From positions 940,001 to 1,004,000 of the forward strand of contig NZ_CP071527.1 in assembly GCF_023921225.1 (NCBI RefSeq): a stretch of DNA of 64,000 nt, written 5' to 3'. The stretch is from Legionella lytica (GTDB taxonomy: Bacteria > Pseudomonadota > Gammaproteobacteria > Legionellales > Legionellaceae). Below the pieces are notes generated by a model. That model ran no database searches. It was not told where the DNA came from and saw only the letters and a program-made list of their open reading frames with translations. Made by a program: the position numbers and the translations under genes. This document shows positions 38,185-48,381 of the stretch, in pieces; position 1 is the first letter of the stretch, and every line of letters begins with the position of its first letter.

Positions 38185-38991
38185 TTATCGCCAACCCCCA
38201 CTTACTCTGTCATGACCCTGTAAATCTTTCCAGCATTGTACGTTTTTGTAGCCTAGTTCATTAAGTATAGCTCTAACTTTTAACTTTTGATCATAACCAT
38301 GTTCGAGTAAAATCAGGCCATTAGGTAAAAGATAATCATAACCTTGTTCGATAATCAAGTGAAGATCAGCTAATCCATCTTGAGCACTAGCTAAAGCACT
38401 TCGTGGTTCAAAGCGTAAATCGCCTTCTTGTAAATGGGGATCTTGCTCGGCAATATAAGGTGGGTTGGAAATAATGGCATGATATTGTCGCTTGGGAAGG
38501 GCACTGTACCAATTTGAATGATGGAAGCTTAGGTTTGGCACTTGATGCCGTTGAGCATTTTCTTGGGCGACTTGTAATGCTTCCTGACTAAAATCACAAG
38601 CAATAACATTCCAGTTTGGCCTTTCTTTCGCAATAGCAATGGCGATTGCGCCACTTCCTGTCCCTAGTTCAAGAATCCATGCTTGGCTATCCTGAGGTAT
38701 TTTTTCTAAAGCCAGTTCAACTAATAATTCGGTTTCATGGCGCGGGATTAGCGTATGTGTATTAACCTTTAAATTCAGTGACCAAAATTCACGCTCACCG
38801 GTAATGTAGGCAATAGGAATACCTTGAGCTCGCTTTACTAAGAAGCTTTGATAGGTTTCATATTGCTCTTTAGTGAGTAATTCTTCAGGGTGAGCAAACA
38901 AATACGCTCTGTTTTTACCCAAGACGTAACAGAGTAAAATCTCGGCCTCGAGCTCAGGGTTATTACCCAAAGCTGCGCGTATGCTAATCAT
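38185..38991 (-). CDS. prmC: Peptide chain release factor N5-glutamine methyltransferase PrmC
   Basis: PrmC methylates the GGQ glutamine of release factors RF1 and RF2. Start: ATG 38991, whose ATG overlaps the prfA end (ATGATTAG), with GGGA 5 bases upstream; a frame up to 39045 would lie deep inside prfA. The product has 268 residues. The N-terminal substrate-binding domain has [30 protein letters not shown] is the SAM loop, and IISNPPYI holds the NPPY catalytic motif. [17 protein letters not shown] follows, as in the family. It forms an operon hemA-prfA-prmC, the usual order in gammaproteobacteria. Confidence 0.95.
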   Translation of the reverse strand: MISIRAALGNNPELEAEILLCYVLGKNRAYLFAHPEELLTKEQYETYQSFLVKRAQGIPIAYITGEREFWSLNLKVNTHTLIPRHETELLVELALEKIPQDSQAWILELGTGSGAIAIAIAKERPNWNVIACDFSQEALQVAQENAQRHQVPNLSFHHSNWYSALPKRQYHAIISNPPYIAEQDPHLQEGDLRFEPRSALASAQDGLADLHLIIEQGYDYLLPNGLILLEHGYDQKLKVRAILNELGYKNVQCWKDLQGHDRVSGGWR

Positions 38992-40072
38992 TGCGTCCCA
39001 ACTCTGCGAGCAGTTCCGCATGGTACTCACGTTGTAATGCATCAATAACCAGGGATAAATTACCTTCCATTACGTCACCAAGTTGGTAAATGGTTAAATT
39101 AATGCGGTGATCTGTCAGACGGCCTTGGGGGTAATTGTAGGTGCGAATGCGCTCAGAGCGATCTCCCGTTCCCACAAGTGATTTACGTGTTTGTGCCTGC
39201 TCTTGTCGTTGCTTACTTTGTTCCGCATCCAATAGGCGTGTTTTTAACAAGGACATCGCTTTCGCTCGGTTTTTATGTTGCGAACGTTCATCTTGGCATT
39301 CAACAACAACACCCGTTGGAATATGAGTGATGCGAATCGCTGAGTCGGTTTTGTTAACGTGCTGTCCTCCAGCTCCCGAGGAGCGGTAGGTATCAATGCG
39401 TAAATCATCAGGACTGATTTGAATCTCATCAATTTCATCAACTTCCGGCATAACCGCTACAGTACATGCTGAGGTATGTACACGGCCTTGAGATTCCGTT
39501 TCTGGAACTCGTTGTACACGGTGAGCCCCTGACTCGAATTTAAGTTGCGAATAAACTGCAGTACCACTGATGCGGGCAATAACTTCTTTGTAACCCCCAT
39601 GCTCACCATGACTGGCACTGATTAACTCCAGTTGCCAACCTCGATTCTCGGCATAACGGCTGTACATGCGATACAGATCGCCTGCAAAAATTGCTGCTTC
39701 ATCGCCACCTGTTCCAGCACGTACTTCAAGGTAAATATTACGCTCATCATCAGGGTCTTTAGGAATCAAATGCCATTGCAGTTGCTCATCTAATTCTTCA
39801 ATTTGTTTTTTGGCATCATCAAGTTCTTCTTCGGCCATTGCCGCAAGTTCTTGGTCGTTCCCCTCCAGCATCTCTTGTAGGGAGGTCAAATTATTTTGTG
39901 CCTCAATATAGGTTTCGTAACAGGTGGCTACAGGTTCTAATTGCGCATATTCTTTGGATAAGGCTTTAAACTGATTCTGATCTGCAATCACCGAGGCCTC
40001 AGATAATAATCGCTCCACTTCCTGGAAGCGTTCCAGCATTTGCTGCAGTTTTAACTCAAGAGATTTCTTCAT
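38984..40072 (-). CDS. prfA: Peptide chain release factor 1
   Basis: RF1 ends translation at UAA and UAG. The product has 362 residues, normal for the family. [20 protein letters not shown] is the domain 2 signature. The catalytic GGQ is in [20 protein letters not shown], and [13 protein letters not shown] shows the start of the stop-codon reading region. It overlaps hemA by 17 bases at its start and prmC by 8 at its end, so the three genes are coupled. The substrate glutamine of the next gene product is thus encoded just upstream of its methylase. Confidence 0.98.
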   Translation of the reverse strand: MKKSLELKLQQMLERFQEVERLLSEASVIADQNQFKALSKEYAQLEPVATCYETYIEAQNNLTSLQEMLEGNDQELAAMAEEELDDAKKQIEELDEQLQWHLIPKDPDDERNIYLEVRAGTGGDEAAIFAGDLYRMYSRYAENRGWQLELISASHGEHGGYKEVIARISGTAVYSQLKFESGAHRVQRVPETESQGRVHTSACTVAVMPEVDEIDEIQISPDDLRIDTYRSSGAGGQHVNKTDSAIRITHIPTGVVVECQDERSQHKNRAKAMSLLKTRLLDAEQSKQRQEQAQTRKSLVGTGDRSERIRTYNYPQGRLTDHRINLTIYQLGDVMEGNLSLVIDALQREYHAELLAELGRND

Positions 40073-41330
40073 ATGATGATTGATAATTTGTTGTATTAAA
40101 GAGGTATTGCGCTAGAACAAATAAATCTTCACGCCCATCACGTGCTATTTGTTTTAAGCCGGTAGTGGGGGTATGCGTTAATTTATTAACTAAGCGCTCG
40201 CTAAATTCATTTAAAACCGACTGTTGGCAATGTCCTGCAGACAGTTTTTTCAATGCACGTTGTAATTCTTTTTGGGCTAGATGCTGCATCTGTAAGCGAT
40301 AATCACAAATGACTTTTTTGGCTTTTAGAGAACGTTGTTTGCGCAAGTAATTACTTAACTCTTCGTCGATTAACTGCTCTGCATGCAAGGCTGCCTGGCG
40401 TCGTTCTTCCATGCCTTGTTCAATTTTATTTTGTAAATCGTCAACATTATACAAATGCACCTGTGCCAGCTCGGTAATATTGGCTTCAATATTACGTGGA
40501 ACTGCCAAATCTAAAAAGAACATGGGGGCGGATGCTTTTTGTTGCAAGGCATGAGCAACTAAATCTTTATTGATAAATGGAATGGGGCAGGCTGTTGCCG
40601 TGATGACCACATCAACTTCGGGCAAATGTTGCGCCAGGTTGCTGATGGGAATCGTTTTGCCTCCAAAAGTCTGGGCTAGTTTCTCAGCATTTTCCCGAGT
40701 ACGGTTAGCAACTAGAAAATGGTGCACTCCTTGCTGATGTAAATATTTAGCAACGAGAGCTGCCGTATCTCCTGAGCCAATTAATAAAATACGTAATGAT
40801 TTATATTCTGCAAAAAATTGGCCAATTTGTTGAACCGCCGCATAAGCTACGGAAACAGGATTGATACCGACACCACTTAAGGTTCTAATCCTTTTTGAAG
40901 CATTAAAAATATATTCAAAAATGGGGAGTAATTGAGTCTTTATCGAGCCAAGTTGATTTGCATGTTGATAGGCTTGCTTCATTTGCCCAAGAATTTGGGG
41001 TTCACCAATCATCATGGAGTCTAAACCAATAGCAACTCGCAATGCATGTTTTATAGCTTGCTTGCCTTTATGAATATATAAATAAGGGGTTAATTCCTCT
41101 GGAGCTAATTGATGTTCACCTGCTAACCAATCAATAAGTACCTGCGTGTCTTTGGCATCGCAATAAATTTCAGTACGGTTACAGGTAGATAAAATCGTGG
41201 CTTCACTGACTTCGGGCAGGCTTATTAAGCTATTAAGCAATGAATCTTGGGTAGCCGGAGATAGCGCAACTTTTTCACGCACGTTTATTGGAGCAGTTTT
41301 ATGATTGAGTCCGCAAGCAACAAACACCAT
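40056..41330 (-). CDS. hemA: Glutamyl-tRNA reductase
   Basis: HemA makes glutamate-1-semialdehyde from glutamyl-tRNA, the first step of heme synthesis by the C5 pathway. I place the start at ATG 41330 ([20 protein letters not shown]), which matches the usual family start; the frame extends to 41411 without similarity. 424 residues. The catalytic cysteine is in [10 protein letters not shown] (about 47-56). [14 protein letters not shown] follows, and the NADPH domain has [18 protein letters not shown]. The C-terminal helical dimerisation domain closes the protein. It heads the hemA-prfA-prmC operon. Confidence 0.96.
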   Translation of the reverse strand: MVFVACGLNHKTAPINVREKVALSPATQDSLLNSLISLPEVSEATILSTCNRTEIYCDAKDTQVLIDWLAGEHQLAPEELTPYLYIHKGKQAIKHALRVAIGLDSMMIGEPQILGQMKQAYQHANQLGSIKTQLLPIFEYIFNASKRIRTLSGVGINPVSVAYAAVQQIGQFFAEYKSLRILLIGSGDTAALVAKYLHQQGVHHFLVANRTRENAEKLAQTFGGKTIPISNLAQHLPEVDVVITATACPIPFINKDLVAHALQQKASAPMFFLDLAVPRNIEANITELAQVHLYNVDDLQNKIEQGMEERRQAALHAEQLIDEELSNYLRKQRSLKAKKVICDYRLQMQHLAQKELQRALKKLSAGHCQQSVLNEFSERLVNKLTHTPTTGLKQIARDGREDLFVLAQYLFNTTNYQSSYEEIS

Positions 41331-41574
41331 AGAAATATGAATTAGTCTATATTTAAAGTAATCGGGGGATTGTAAACGATTAGTCGCTAAATTTGTAGGG
41401 TTTAGCAACAATTCTGCTGTAATGGCAGCAATTAATTGCTTTTCGTAAAGGCAACGGGTTGCGATAAAAGGGATTTAGGAAATGTTTTGTAAAATTAAAG
41501 TACAAAATTATTTAGCCGCTAACATACAGTAGAATGCTTTTGCACTATATGTGCTAACTGATGGGGAGACGGTC

Positions 41575-41847
41575 ATGGATATAATCCTTCAAGGCGAACA
41601 TAGCGGCGATGAGGCAGCGCAAAGTTTAGAACGCGTTTTGCAACTCTTTAAAGAGCGCTATCATATTGCTGCCTTTCGTGAAATTCACCTAACAGTAACA
41701 TTAATTGATGAGCAGGGAGATGACGTAGAGTTAGTGGATAGTGAATCCAACCAGGCTTATCGTGTTTTTGAGGTGTATCGACAAGGATATGAAATGGGAA
41801 GAAGAGGCACTCCTATACTACAATTAGTGGTTGATAATACAAAATAA
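41575..41847 (+). CDS. Small conserved-looking acidic protein
   Basis: The product has 90 residues from ATG 41575, with GGAG 6 bases upstream; a longer frame from 41551 is less supported. It reads MDIILQGEHSGDEAAQSLER and later DEQGDDVELVDSESNQAYRV, ending PILQLVVDNTK. It has alternating beta and helix character and no signal peptide. I know no function. It lies between divergent hemA and the site-2 protease gene. A ~140-base gap follows with a weak inverted pair (GTCAT ... ATGAC, about 41887-41917). Confidence 0.65.
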   Translation: MDIILQGEHSGDEAAQSLERVLQLFKERYHIAAFREIHLTVTLIDEQGDDVELVDSESNQAYRVFEVYRQGYEMGRRGTPILQLVVDNTK

Positions 41848-41989
41848 AGACTTAGTCTATGCAATAGACATCAGCTATGAGCGCTGTCATCCAGACCCCT
41901 AGGTTCGAAATGACGTAGGCTTGAGTGCGTTTTTATTGTGAGGCAAGATACCTAGGCATTCTGAAATTAATGTGGAGAAGGAGCTAATT

Positions 41990-43051
41990 ATGTTTTTGGC
42001 TATTATTGCCATAATCCTGACCTTACTTTTAGTCATAGGCATTCATGAAGCAGGGCACGCCTTAGTTGCTCGTTATTTTCAGGTTAAAATTAAAAAAATT
42101 TCAATTGGCTTTGGTAAGCCATTATTGCGTTGGCAAAGTAGTAGTGGATGTGAATGGGTTTGGGCCATGTTTCCTTTAGGCGGTTATGTACAATTAGAAA
42201 ACACGCGCATTAGCCCGGTGGAACCCGCCGAATATTCTGGATGTTTTGATAAAAAGCCTATTTGGCAGCGAATTACGATTTTATTGGCCGGAGCCGTAGC
42301 GAATCTTATTACGGCGTGGATTGCATTGGTCTTGGTTTACAGCATGGGTCTTTCTTATACCTTGCCACAAGTTAAAACCGTACAACCGAATAGTATCGCT
42401 GCTCAAGCAGGAATTGCGGTTGGTGATCAATTTATTTCGATTGGGAATAAGGCAACACCTACTTGGAATGATGTCGGAATGCAAATGGTTATCCTTTGGG
42501 GGCAAAAAGATATCCCGATGGTTTTAAGCCATGGCACTGAATTAAAAAACGTGACTATCAATTTGAGCCAAGTAAGTTTTCGCGGAACTAAGTTGAATTT
42601 GTTAAGTCAGTTGGGTATAGAGGCTAATCTTTCTGCACCCCGCGACACCTTGCGAGCTTCCTCTTTGGGCGCAGCAATGCATCAAGCGAATGCAGCAATC
42701 GCAAGTATGTTGTATTTCTTCTTAATGATTTTCAAACAGCTATTTACTGGAGTCATCCCATTTTCAATGCTTCTTGGACCTTTGAGTGTTTTTGCTGCTT
42801 CTGTTGCTTCATTGACGCAAGGAATTGTGGTCTTTATGTTTTTCATTGCTACGTTAAGCTTGGCTGTTGCCTTGGTTAATTTATTTCCTATACCTGGTTT
42901 GGATGGTGGTTCCATTGTCTATGCGGTGCTGGAAAAGATTCGTGGCAAGTCAATTTCGGTTGCGATGGAACTATTGGTGCATCGTTTGGTATTTATTGTG
43001 TTTTGCGTGATGTTGGTGCATTTGTTAATGAATGATTTGCAACGAATTTAA
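41990..43051 (+). CDS. Site-2 protease (M50 family, RseP-like) with one PDZ domain
   Basis: This intramembrane metalloprotease has 353 residues. Start: ATG 41990 with GGAG 6 bases upstream. The zinc motif is in GIHEAGHALVARYF (HExxH at residues 18-22), the third ligand in the LFPIPGLDGGSIVY motif near the C-terminus. Between them are a PDZ-like domain (TVQPNSIAAQAGIAVGDQFI) and several membrane helices. RseP of E. coli has two PDZ domains and about 450 residues; this one is shorter with one. It is not in the usual bamA-lpxA neighbourhood, so it is probably a second site-2 protease whose substrate is unknown. It is convergent with comF. Confidence 0.85.
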   Translation: MFLAIIAIILTLLLVIGIHEAGHALVARYFQVKIKKISIGFGKPLLRWQSSSGCEWVWAMFPLGGYVQLENTRISPVEPAEYSGCFDKKPIWQRITILLAGAVANLITAWIALVLVYSMGLSYTLPQVKTVQPNSIAAQAGIAVGDQFISIGNKATPTWNDVGMQMVILWGQKDIPMVLSHGTELKNVTINLSQVSFRGTKLNLLSQLGIEANLSAPRDTLRASSLGAAMHQANAAIASMLYFFLMIFKQLFTGVIPFSMLLGPLSVFAASVASLTQGIVVFMFFIATLSLAVALVNLFPIPGLDGGSIVYAVLEKIRGKSISVAMELLVHRLVFIVFCVMLVHLLMNDLQRI

Positions 43052-43081
43052 GACTGACTGTGGCCATATCTCATACGTAGC

Positions 43082-43111
43082 AACTGTCTTGAATTAAAAT
43101 TCAGGACGGTT
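43082..43111 (+). repeat. Hairpin, first copy of a dispersed pair
   Basis: AACTGTCTTGAATT (43082-43095) pairs with AATTCAGGACGGTT (43098-43111) with two T/G pairs that are wobble pairs in plus-strand RNA. The same sequence, longer, appears in reverse orientation at 58244-58291. It lies between the convergent ends of the site-2 protease gene and comF. Confidence 0.85.
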
Positions 43112-43112
43112 A

Positions 43113-43883
43113 TTACGCATTGATATTAACCACTGCCCGTGCACAACACCATAAATCCACTTGCTCAACCCCGGCTTTTTTGAGCGTTAACGCAAGCTCG
43201 TTGGCGGTGGACCCTGTTGTAAGTAAATCATCAATTAAGGCGATATGTTGAAAGGGAAGTTTTTTGCTATTGAATGCATTACGTAAATTTTTTTGTCTTT
43301 GTTCTTTATCCAGGCTGGCCTGTGGTGCTGTATTTAGAGTTTTTTGACAACTGGTTAAATCGTAGGGAAGATTTAACTTTTTAGCTAAGTCACGTGTTAA
43401 AACTGCGGCATGGTTGAACCCTCGTTGTTTTATTTTTTGCGCATGCATTGGGACAGGAATGAGGCATTGGGGCAGATTACTGCTAGGTAAGCCGCTCAAC
43501 ATTAAGTGACTTAAAAAAGAATGAAGATAGAGTCCATTATGGTATTTAAATTGATGCAGCAATCCACGTAATGGTTCTTCAAACTTATAAGCAACATATG
43601 CCTGTGTAAATTGCGGGGGGTTTTTAATACAGCCACCACAGATTAGCGAGCCGGAATCAGCTAAAGGGGTTGCGCAATGCTGACATGTCAGGCCTAATTT
43701 AGGCATGAATTCAATACAACGCTCACAGACCGCATGATTACTTTTATGAAATTGACTGCAAAGTGTGCATATAGAGGGCAAACGTAAACTCTGTGTTACA
43801 ATGAATAGTTTCTGGCGCACGCGTGTTGGATTCCATATTATATTGAATAATTTTTCCTGGTTCTCATAATGACTCGTACACAT
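43113..43883 (-). CDS. comF: ComF family protein (DNA uptake-related phosphoribosyltransferase fold)
   Basis: The product is about 256 residues from ATG 43883; a GTG at 43820 is an alternative, and the frame extends to 43946. Zinc-type cysteines come first (ICTLC, VCERC, TCQHC, CGGC), then VAYKFEEPLRGLLHQFKYH, CLIPVPMHAQKIKQRGFNHA and the PRPP-type loop IALIDDLLTTGSTANE. ComF acts late in natural transformation, and Legionella is competent. The start region overlaps the divergent bioC start by about 15 bases, so both promoters must lie inside each other's coding sequence or leader. The order comF-bioC is common in gammaproteobacteria. Confidence 0.92.
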   Translation of the reverse strand: MCTSHYENQEKLFNIIWNPTRVRQKLFIVTQSLRLPSICTLCSQFHKSNHAVCERCIEFMPKLGLTCQHCATPLADSGSLICGGCIKNPPQFTQAYVAYKFEEPLRGLLHQFKYHNGLYLHSFLSHLMLSGLPSSNLPQCLIPVPMHAQKIKQRGFNHAAVLTRDLAKKLNLPYDLTSCQKTLNTAPQASLDKEQRQKNLRNAFNSKKLPFQHIALIDDLLTTGSTANELALTLKKAGVEQVDLWCCARAVVNINA

Positions 43884-44726
43884 GAAATTAGCAAGGCATT
43901 TAACCAACATGCTGCAGAATATGAGCTTGCTGCGAAAGTCCAGCATGAAATTGGGACTCGTTTATTAGAGCGGCTCCATTATTTAAAAATGGCTCCCCAG
44001 CGCATTCTTGATTTAGGTTGTGGCACGGGAATTTTTTCACGCGAATTAGCACAGATGTATCCTAAAGCGCAGATCGTGGGTTTGGATTTGGCGCACTCCA
44101 TGTTATTGCAAGCGCAGAAAAAACACAGCTGGCGACGTAAATGGCCATTAGTAAGTGCTGATATGAAGCAGCTTCCTTTTGCGACTGGAGCTTTTGATTT
44201 GGTTTTTGCGAATCAAGTAATTCACTGGGGAGAGTCTTTAGAGTTTGTTTTTCGTGAGTTGAATCGGGTAATGAAGCCCAATGCGTGCCTTATGTTCACC
44301 ACCTTAGGTCCTGATACCTTCAAAGAATTAAAACATGCTTGGTCTGGTGCGAATGATTTTGCGCATGTGAATGAATTTCCTGACATGCATGATGTTGGGG
44401 ATTGCCTTATGGCGGAGCATTTCTTGGAACCGGTTATGGATATGGAGTTGCTGTCTGTTCATTATGAATCTCTGCCTAAACTGGTACATTCTTTAAAAGC
44501 TCAAGGTGTAAAAAATATTAATTCAGGGCGCAATCAAGGTTTAACTGGTCGTGATTCGTGGAAAAAATTCGAGCAAAATTATACATCCTTCCAAACAGAT
44601 ACCGGGCGTTATCCTCTAACTTATGAGGTCGTTTATGGACATGCATGGAAAGGAGAACAACGAAAGACGGAGCAGGGAATTGAGACCTTAATTCCTATTT
44701 CACAAATTATCAGATCTAAGCGTTAA
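43869..44726 (+). CDS. bioC: Malonyl-ACP O-methyltransferase BioC
   Basis: BioC methylates malonyl-ACP at the start of pimelate synthesis for biotin. The product has 285 residues. It has ISKAFNQHAAEYELAAKVQ at the start, the SAM motif ILDLGCGTGIFSREL (about 43-57), FANQVIHW, and the BioC-type C-terminus GRYPLTYEVVYGHAWKG. It is divergent from comF with overlapping 5' ends. The remaining biotin genes are not in the window. No strong ribosome site is visible before the ATG. Confidence 0.93.
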   Translation: MTRTHEISKAFNQHAAEYELAAKVQHEIGTRLLERLHYLKMAPQRILDLGCGTGIFSRELAQMYPKAQIVGLDLAHSMLLQAQKKHSWRRKWPLVSADMKQLPFATGAFDLVFANQVIHWGESLEFVFRELNRVMKPNACLMFTTLGPDTFKELKHAWSGANDFAHVNEFPDMHDVGDCLMAEHFLEPVMDMELLSVHYESLPKLVHSLKAQGVKNINSGRNQGLTGRDSWKKFEQNYTSFQTDTGRYPLTYEVVYGHAWKGEQRKTEQGIETLIPISQIIRSKR

Positions 44727-44784
44727 TATTGCTTTAAGATATTGTTGATATAATTTAATCAGTTGAATTAAATTGGATCAGTTG

Positions 44785-45570
44785 ATGCTTCATGACTTGG
44801 CGAAACAATTTAGGGTTTCTTTAATAAACTACTTAAAACAGCCCTCGAATAGTGAAAATCAAAAAGCGCTGACTGCCGCGTCCTTTGCCATTTACGCTGA
44901 TGCAATCGCTAAGCGCGGTATGGAACCTGATAAATATATGGATTATATCGACGCAATGATTGCTCCAGCATTAAAAGATATTCGAATTCACCCATATGCT
45001 GGAACGTTATTGGATTCATTTGCTCACGATTTGTCTTGGTCCGATTTACGCAGTGAAAATCAGGCATTTCATGTTTTAACGCTTGCTTATCATCATTACC
45101 TATTAAAAAACTTGCTTGATCCGAATCAATTGGCGCAAAAAAAATTAGAACGCATCCAGGGTGTAATTCAGCAATTAGCCGCTGAAAATAATCCTTATAC
45201 AAAAGAATTAGGCGCTGCCTATGGGAAATTGCAGATGCTGGTTAACGAGTATGCCCAACAGTCTCCACAACAACAATTTACTAATCAGGCTATATTTGAG
45301 CAAAAATTACATAGCGTTTGTTTGCGACATAAGGCAGCTATTGAAAGTGATGTACGTATTAGAACAGTGGTTTATGATTTTTTAGCGACAGTCTCTAGTT
45401 TTATTCTCTTTATCGGAAAAACAATTTCAAATACGTTCCATAATAAAAGTAGATTTTTCCAGGATGTTTCTGCTCAACCGACTAGTATCTTAGATAATTT
45501 TTCTATTACTGCTCCCAATGTTGAGAGCGAACCGGATGATGAGGGACAGGACTCTACTCCTGGAATCTAA
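44785..45570 (+). CDS. Hypothetical helical protein, possible Legionella-specific substrate
   Basis: The product has 261 residues from ATG 44785 (MLHDLAKQFRVSLINYL), with GGA about 7 bases upstream. It is largely helical, with one moderately hydrophobic stretch near residue 195-215 (VYDFLATVSSFILFIGKTIS) that may be a membrane segment. The C-terminus is acidic (ESEPDDEGQDSTPGI). No family is recognised. The layout is compatible with a Dot/Icm substrate, but there is no decisive motif. It follows bioC on the same strand with a ~58-base gap. Confidence 0.65.
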   Translation: MLHDLAKQFRVSLINYLKQPSNSENQKALTAASFAIYADAIAKRGMEPDKYMDYIDAMIAPALKDIRIHPYAGTLLDSFAHDLSWSDLRSENQAFHVLTLAYHHYLLKNLLDPNQLAQKKLERIQGVIQQLAAENNPYTKELGAAYGKLQMLVNEYAQQSPQQQFTNQAIFEQKLHSVCLRHKAAIESDVRIRTVVYDFLATVSSFILFIGKTISNTFHNKSRFFQDVSAQPTSILDNFSITAPNVESEPDDEGQDSTPGI

Positions 45571-45601
45571 TCCTAAGTTTTAGTAGTTGACCAGACTCTC
45601 G

Positions 45602-45630
45602 AAATTATTGCGGCCAAGCTGCAGTAATTT
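45602..45630 (+). terminator. Hairpin after the 261-residue gene
   Basis: AAATTATTGCGG (45602-45613) pairs with CTGCAGTAATTT (45619-45630) with two wobble/mismatch positions, 5-base loop. It is followed by ATTGCTCTAAG, without a strong T-run. Confidence 0.45.
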
Positions 45631-45722
45631 ATTGCTCTAAGAATTATTCTCCCATGAAAAAACATGCAACGTAATAAATGCTATGATATTTTCAATGATA
45701 TTCTTTGGTGAAGGGAGTCACG

Positions 45723-47018
45723 ATGTCTACGCAAAAATTACATGCGGGTGAGCGCAAAATCATATTTTTAGCTTCTTTAGGGGGAGCGTTGGAGTTCTAT
45801 GATTTCATCATTTACGTTATTTTTGCACCGATGATTAGCCAGATTTTTTTTCCTGAAACGGACAAACTGGCTTCCTTAATGAAAATATATGCAATTTTTG
45901 CGATTGGTTATTTAATTCGCCCTTTAGGGGGAATCGCGTTTAGCCATTTCGGTGACAAATATGGCCGTAAAAAAACATTTATTTTTTCTGTAGCATTAAT
46001 GGCGGTGCCTACAGTGATTATTGGACTTTTACCTACCTATCAGCATGTGGGCGTGTGGGCTAGTGTCTTACTCGTGCTGATGCGTATTTTACAGGGCCTT
46101 TCCATTGGCGGTGAAATTCCTGGAGCAATTACCTTTACCTGCGAGCATGTAAATCCACGCTTTCGAGGATTAGCCTGTGGAGTAATTTTTTGTTTCCTCA
46201 ATTTAGGTATATTTTTAGGTGCAGCAATTAGTTTACTGCTAAGCAATTTGTTAACAAAAGAACAATTATTATCTTTTGGTTGGCGTATTCCATTCATTAT
46301 TGGTGGTTTACTTGGGGTATTTAGTTTTTACATTCGCAAACAAATGACTGAAAGTCCTTTATTTATGGTATTTAAGGAGCAGCAGGAGCGAGAACGAATC
46401 CCCTTTATTGAGGCCATAACACGTTATTGGCGGCAAATAATACAAGGAGTAGGCATCACCAGCCTTGGCTCAGTCGTCATCAATTTATTATTTTTATATA
46501 TGCCTACCTATCTTTCAACAATTCTTTCTTATCCCAAACAAGAGGCGAGTCTATTTAATACAATCAATTTATTTTTCTATTCATGCTTGCTGGTCTTTTT
46601 TAGCTGGCTTGCGGATCGTGTTGGACGTAAAGCCGTATTATTGACTGGAGCAATAGGTTTCATTTTATTTGGCTATATTTTATTTTCAATTTTATCGATA
46701 CAAACAACTCAGGCATTGGTTAGTGCTTTATCCATATTAGCTATTTTAAGTAGTTCAATTATGGTTTATCCAAGTTTGTTGGCAGAGCTTTTTCCAACAT
46801 CCATTCGTTATACGGGCATTGCTATTTCATATAACATTGCTTTTGCTTTTTTTGGCGGCTTAACCCCACTGATTGTAACTTATTTAGTAGAGTCCTCTGC
46901 TAATGTACTGGCTCCTAGCTTTTACCTCATTTGCAGCGCCATACTGTGTGCAGTCGCTGCAATTACAATTAAACAGCTTTATGCAGAAGGAGTTGACCGT
47001 AATGACCGTAGCTTATAG
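45723..47018 (+). CDS. MFS transporter, metabolite:H+ symporter (ProP-like) family
   Basis: The product has 431 residues from ATG 45723, with GGGAG 5 bases upstream. It has 12 hydrophobic segments. LGGALEFYDFIIYVIFAPMI, GDKYGRKKTFIFSV (loop 2-3 motif) and MRILQGLSIGGEIPGAITFT are typical of the MHS group (ProP, ShiA, KgtP), which imports osmolytes, aromatic precursors or organic acids with protons. The substrate cannot be read from the sequence. It is transcribed alone and is convergent with the small lipoprotein gene, whose stop is one base after its own. Confidence 0.9.
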   Translation: MSTQKLHAGERKIIFLASLGGALEFYDFIIYVIFAPMISQIFFPETDKLASLMKIYAIFAIGYLIRPLGGIAFSHFGDKYGRKKTFIFSVALMAVPTVIIGLLPTYQHVGVWASVLLVLMRILQGLSIGGEIPGAITFTCEHVNPRFRGLACGVIFCFLNLGIFLGAAISLLLSNLLTKEQLLSFGWRIPFIIGGLLGVFSFYIRKQMTESPLFMVFKEQQERERIPFIEAITRYWRQIIQGVGITSLGSVVINLLFLYMPTYLSTILSYPKQEASLFNTINLFFYSCLLVFFSWLADRVGRKAVLLTGAIGFILFGYILFSILSIQTTQALVSALSILAILSSSIMVYPSLLAELFPTSIRYTGIAISYNIAFAFFGGLTPLIVTYLVESSANVLAPSFYLICSAILCAVAAITIKQLYAEGVDRNDRSL

Positions 47019-47019
47019 C

Positions 47020-47325
47020 TTACCACTCATTCGAATAATCACTAGGTATTGATTCCAGATTTTGTTCTCTTATTTGTTCCGTTCCTGGATCATTTTTACG
47101 TATAGTTCCCCTCATCAATGGATCGCGTGGGTTAATATAATTGATGTTTTTATAAGGGGAGGAGTATGCGGTTGTTGGGTTTTCGTCAGTATAGCTGGGT
47201 ATATCAGCGACCACATAAGTTTTTTTTCCGGGGTCGATTACGAAACCATTTGAATCAGTGGTGGCACAGTTCGTGAGCAACAGCATTAGACCCAGACTGC
47301 CTAGAGTGAGTTCCGTCTTTCTCAT
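47020..47325 (-). CDS. Small lipoprotein
   Basis: The product has 101 residues. The N-terminal signal peptide ends in a lipobox, LLLLTNC, with acylated Cys20; the mature protein begins CATTDSNGF. The rest is polar, Tyr/Pro/Asn-rich (YSSPYKNINYINPRDPLMRG), without a known domain. It is probably outer-membrane attached, as Asp is not at +2. It is convergent with the MFS gene. TATAAT-like sequence lies in the 126-base gap upstream, shared with the divergent pirin gene. Confidence 0.8.
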   Translation of the reverse strand: MRKTELTLGSLGLMLLLTNCATTDSNGFVIDPGKKTYVVADIPSYTDENPTTAYSSPYKNINYINPRDPLMRGTIRKNDPGTEQIREQNLESIPSDYSNEW

Positions 47326-47451
47326 ACAATGCTCCTAAAAGACAAGCCCATAATTGTATAATTATAGTACAGTTGGTGTGTTCTGATTGGTACCTAATTC
47401 TCTTTATGCTATAACTTAAAAAATTCTGGAGGAGTTACTCAAGGAGTACCA

Positions 47452-48381
47452 ATGAGCGATCTCATGATTAAAGCTCAATTATCGGATTCAAAAGATTGTC
47501 CTGTGTTTTCCACAAAACCAGTCCATCAAATGATTAAAACACGCCAGGCTTTATTAGGAGAAAAACTAATAATTAGCCGTGCCTTACCCACTCGCGAACG
47601 TCGTATGATAGGGGCGTGGTGTTTTCTCGATCATTTTGGGCCTTTACGCTTGCAGCAAGGACATGAGTTTGATGTTGCACCGCATCCACATATTGGCTTG
47701 CAAACATTTACTTGGATGATGGATGGAGAAATTCTGCACCAGGATAGTTTGGGATCCAGGCAGCTAATCAAAGCCAGACAAGTAAATCTCATGACAGCAG
47801 GGCGTGGAATTGCTCATTCAGAAGAGTCAATACATTCGGGAGGAGCATTACAGGGAGTACAGTTATGGATTGCTTTGCCTGATTCAATGCGGCATATGGA
47901 GCCTGATTTTAAGCATTATTCCGAGGTGCCAGTAATCGAACATGAAGGATTAGTTATTGATCTTATGGTTGGTGAATTATTGGGGGTTAAAGCCCCGGTT
48001 TCAGTTTATTCGCCGCTTATTGGATTGGATATTAATGCGACAAAGCCCGTGCACACTAAGCTTCCATTGAATCCCGGTTTTGAATATGGGATTTTGCCGC
48101 TAGAGAGTGAGATTAATATAGAAGGTACCTTAATTGATCAGCATAAGTTGCTCTATCTTGGTTGTGGGCGCACTGAATTAGAACTTAATATTACTGACAA
48201 GGCGCGTTTATTATTGATTGGGGGAGAACCGTTTAACGAAGAAATACTTATATGGTGGAATTTTGTTGCGCGTAACAAGCAAGAAATCATCGAGGCTACT
48301 AATAACTGGAATAATCATACTTATTTTGAGGAAGTGCGGGGGTATGTAGGAAAGCGAACTGCTGCTCCGATAATGCCGTAA
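47452..48381 (+). CDS. Pirin family protein
   Basis: The 309-residue bicupin. The N-terminal cupin has DVAPHPHIGLQTFTWMMDGE, giving the HxH metal ligands, and later MTAGRGIAHSEES with His and Glu; these four ligands are as in pirin, where they bind iron. The C-terminal pirin_C domain has SVYSPLIGLD and a final LLIGGEPFNE. Bacterial pirins include quercetinase YhhW and regulators of metabolic enzymes. Target is unknown. It has the ribosome site AAGGAG and is convergent with ispA, with a repeat-like gap in between. Confidence 0.94.
   Translation: MSDLMIKAQLSDSKDCPVFSTKPVHQMIKTRQALLGEKLIISRALPTRERRMIGAWCFLDHFGPLRLQQGHEFDVAPHPHIGLQTFTWMMDGEILHQDSLGSRQLIKARQVNLMTAGRGIAHSEESIHSGGALQGVQLWIALPDSMRHMEPDFKHYSEVPVIEHEGLVIDLMVGELLGVKAPVSVYSPLIGLDINATKPVHTKLPLNPGFEYGILPLESEINIEGTLIDQHKLLYLGCGRTELELNITDKARLLLIGGEPFNEEILIWWNFVARNKQEIIEATNNWNNHTYFEEVRGYVGKRTAAPIMP

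Noticed and set aside
41880..41925. Palindrome around GTCAT ... ATGAC and the similar ACGTCAT ... ATGACGT at 51216-51238
   Set aside because: Arms of 5-7 bases are too short for a firm claim of a repeat family or terminator.
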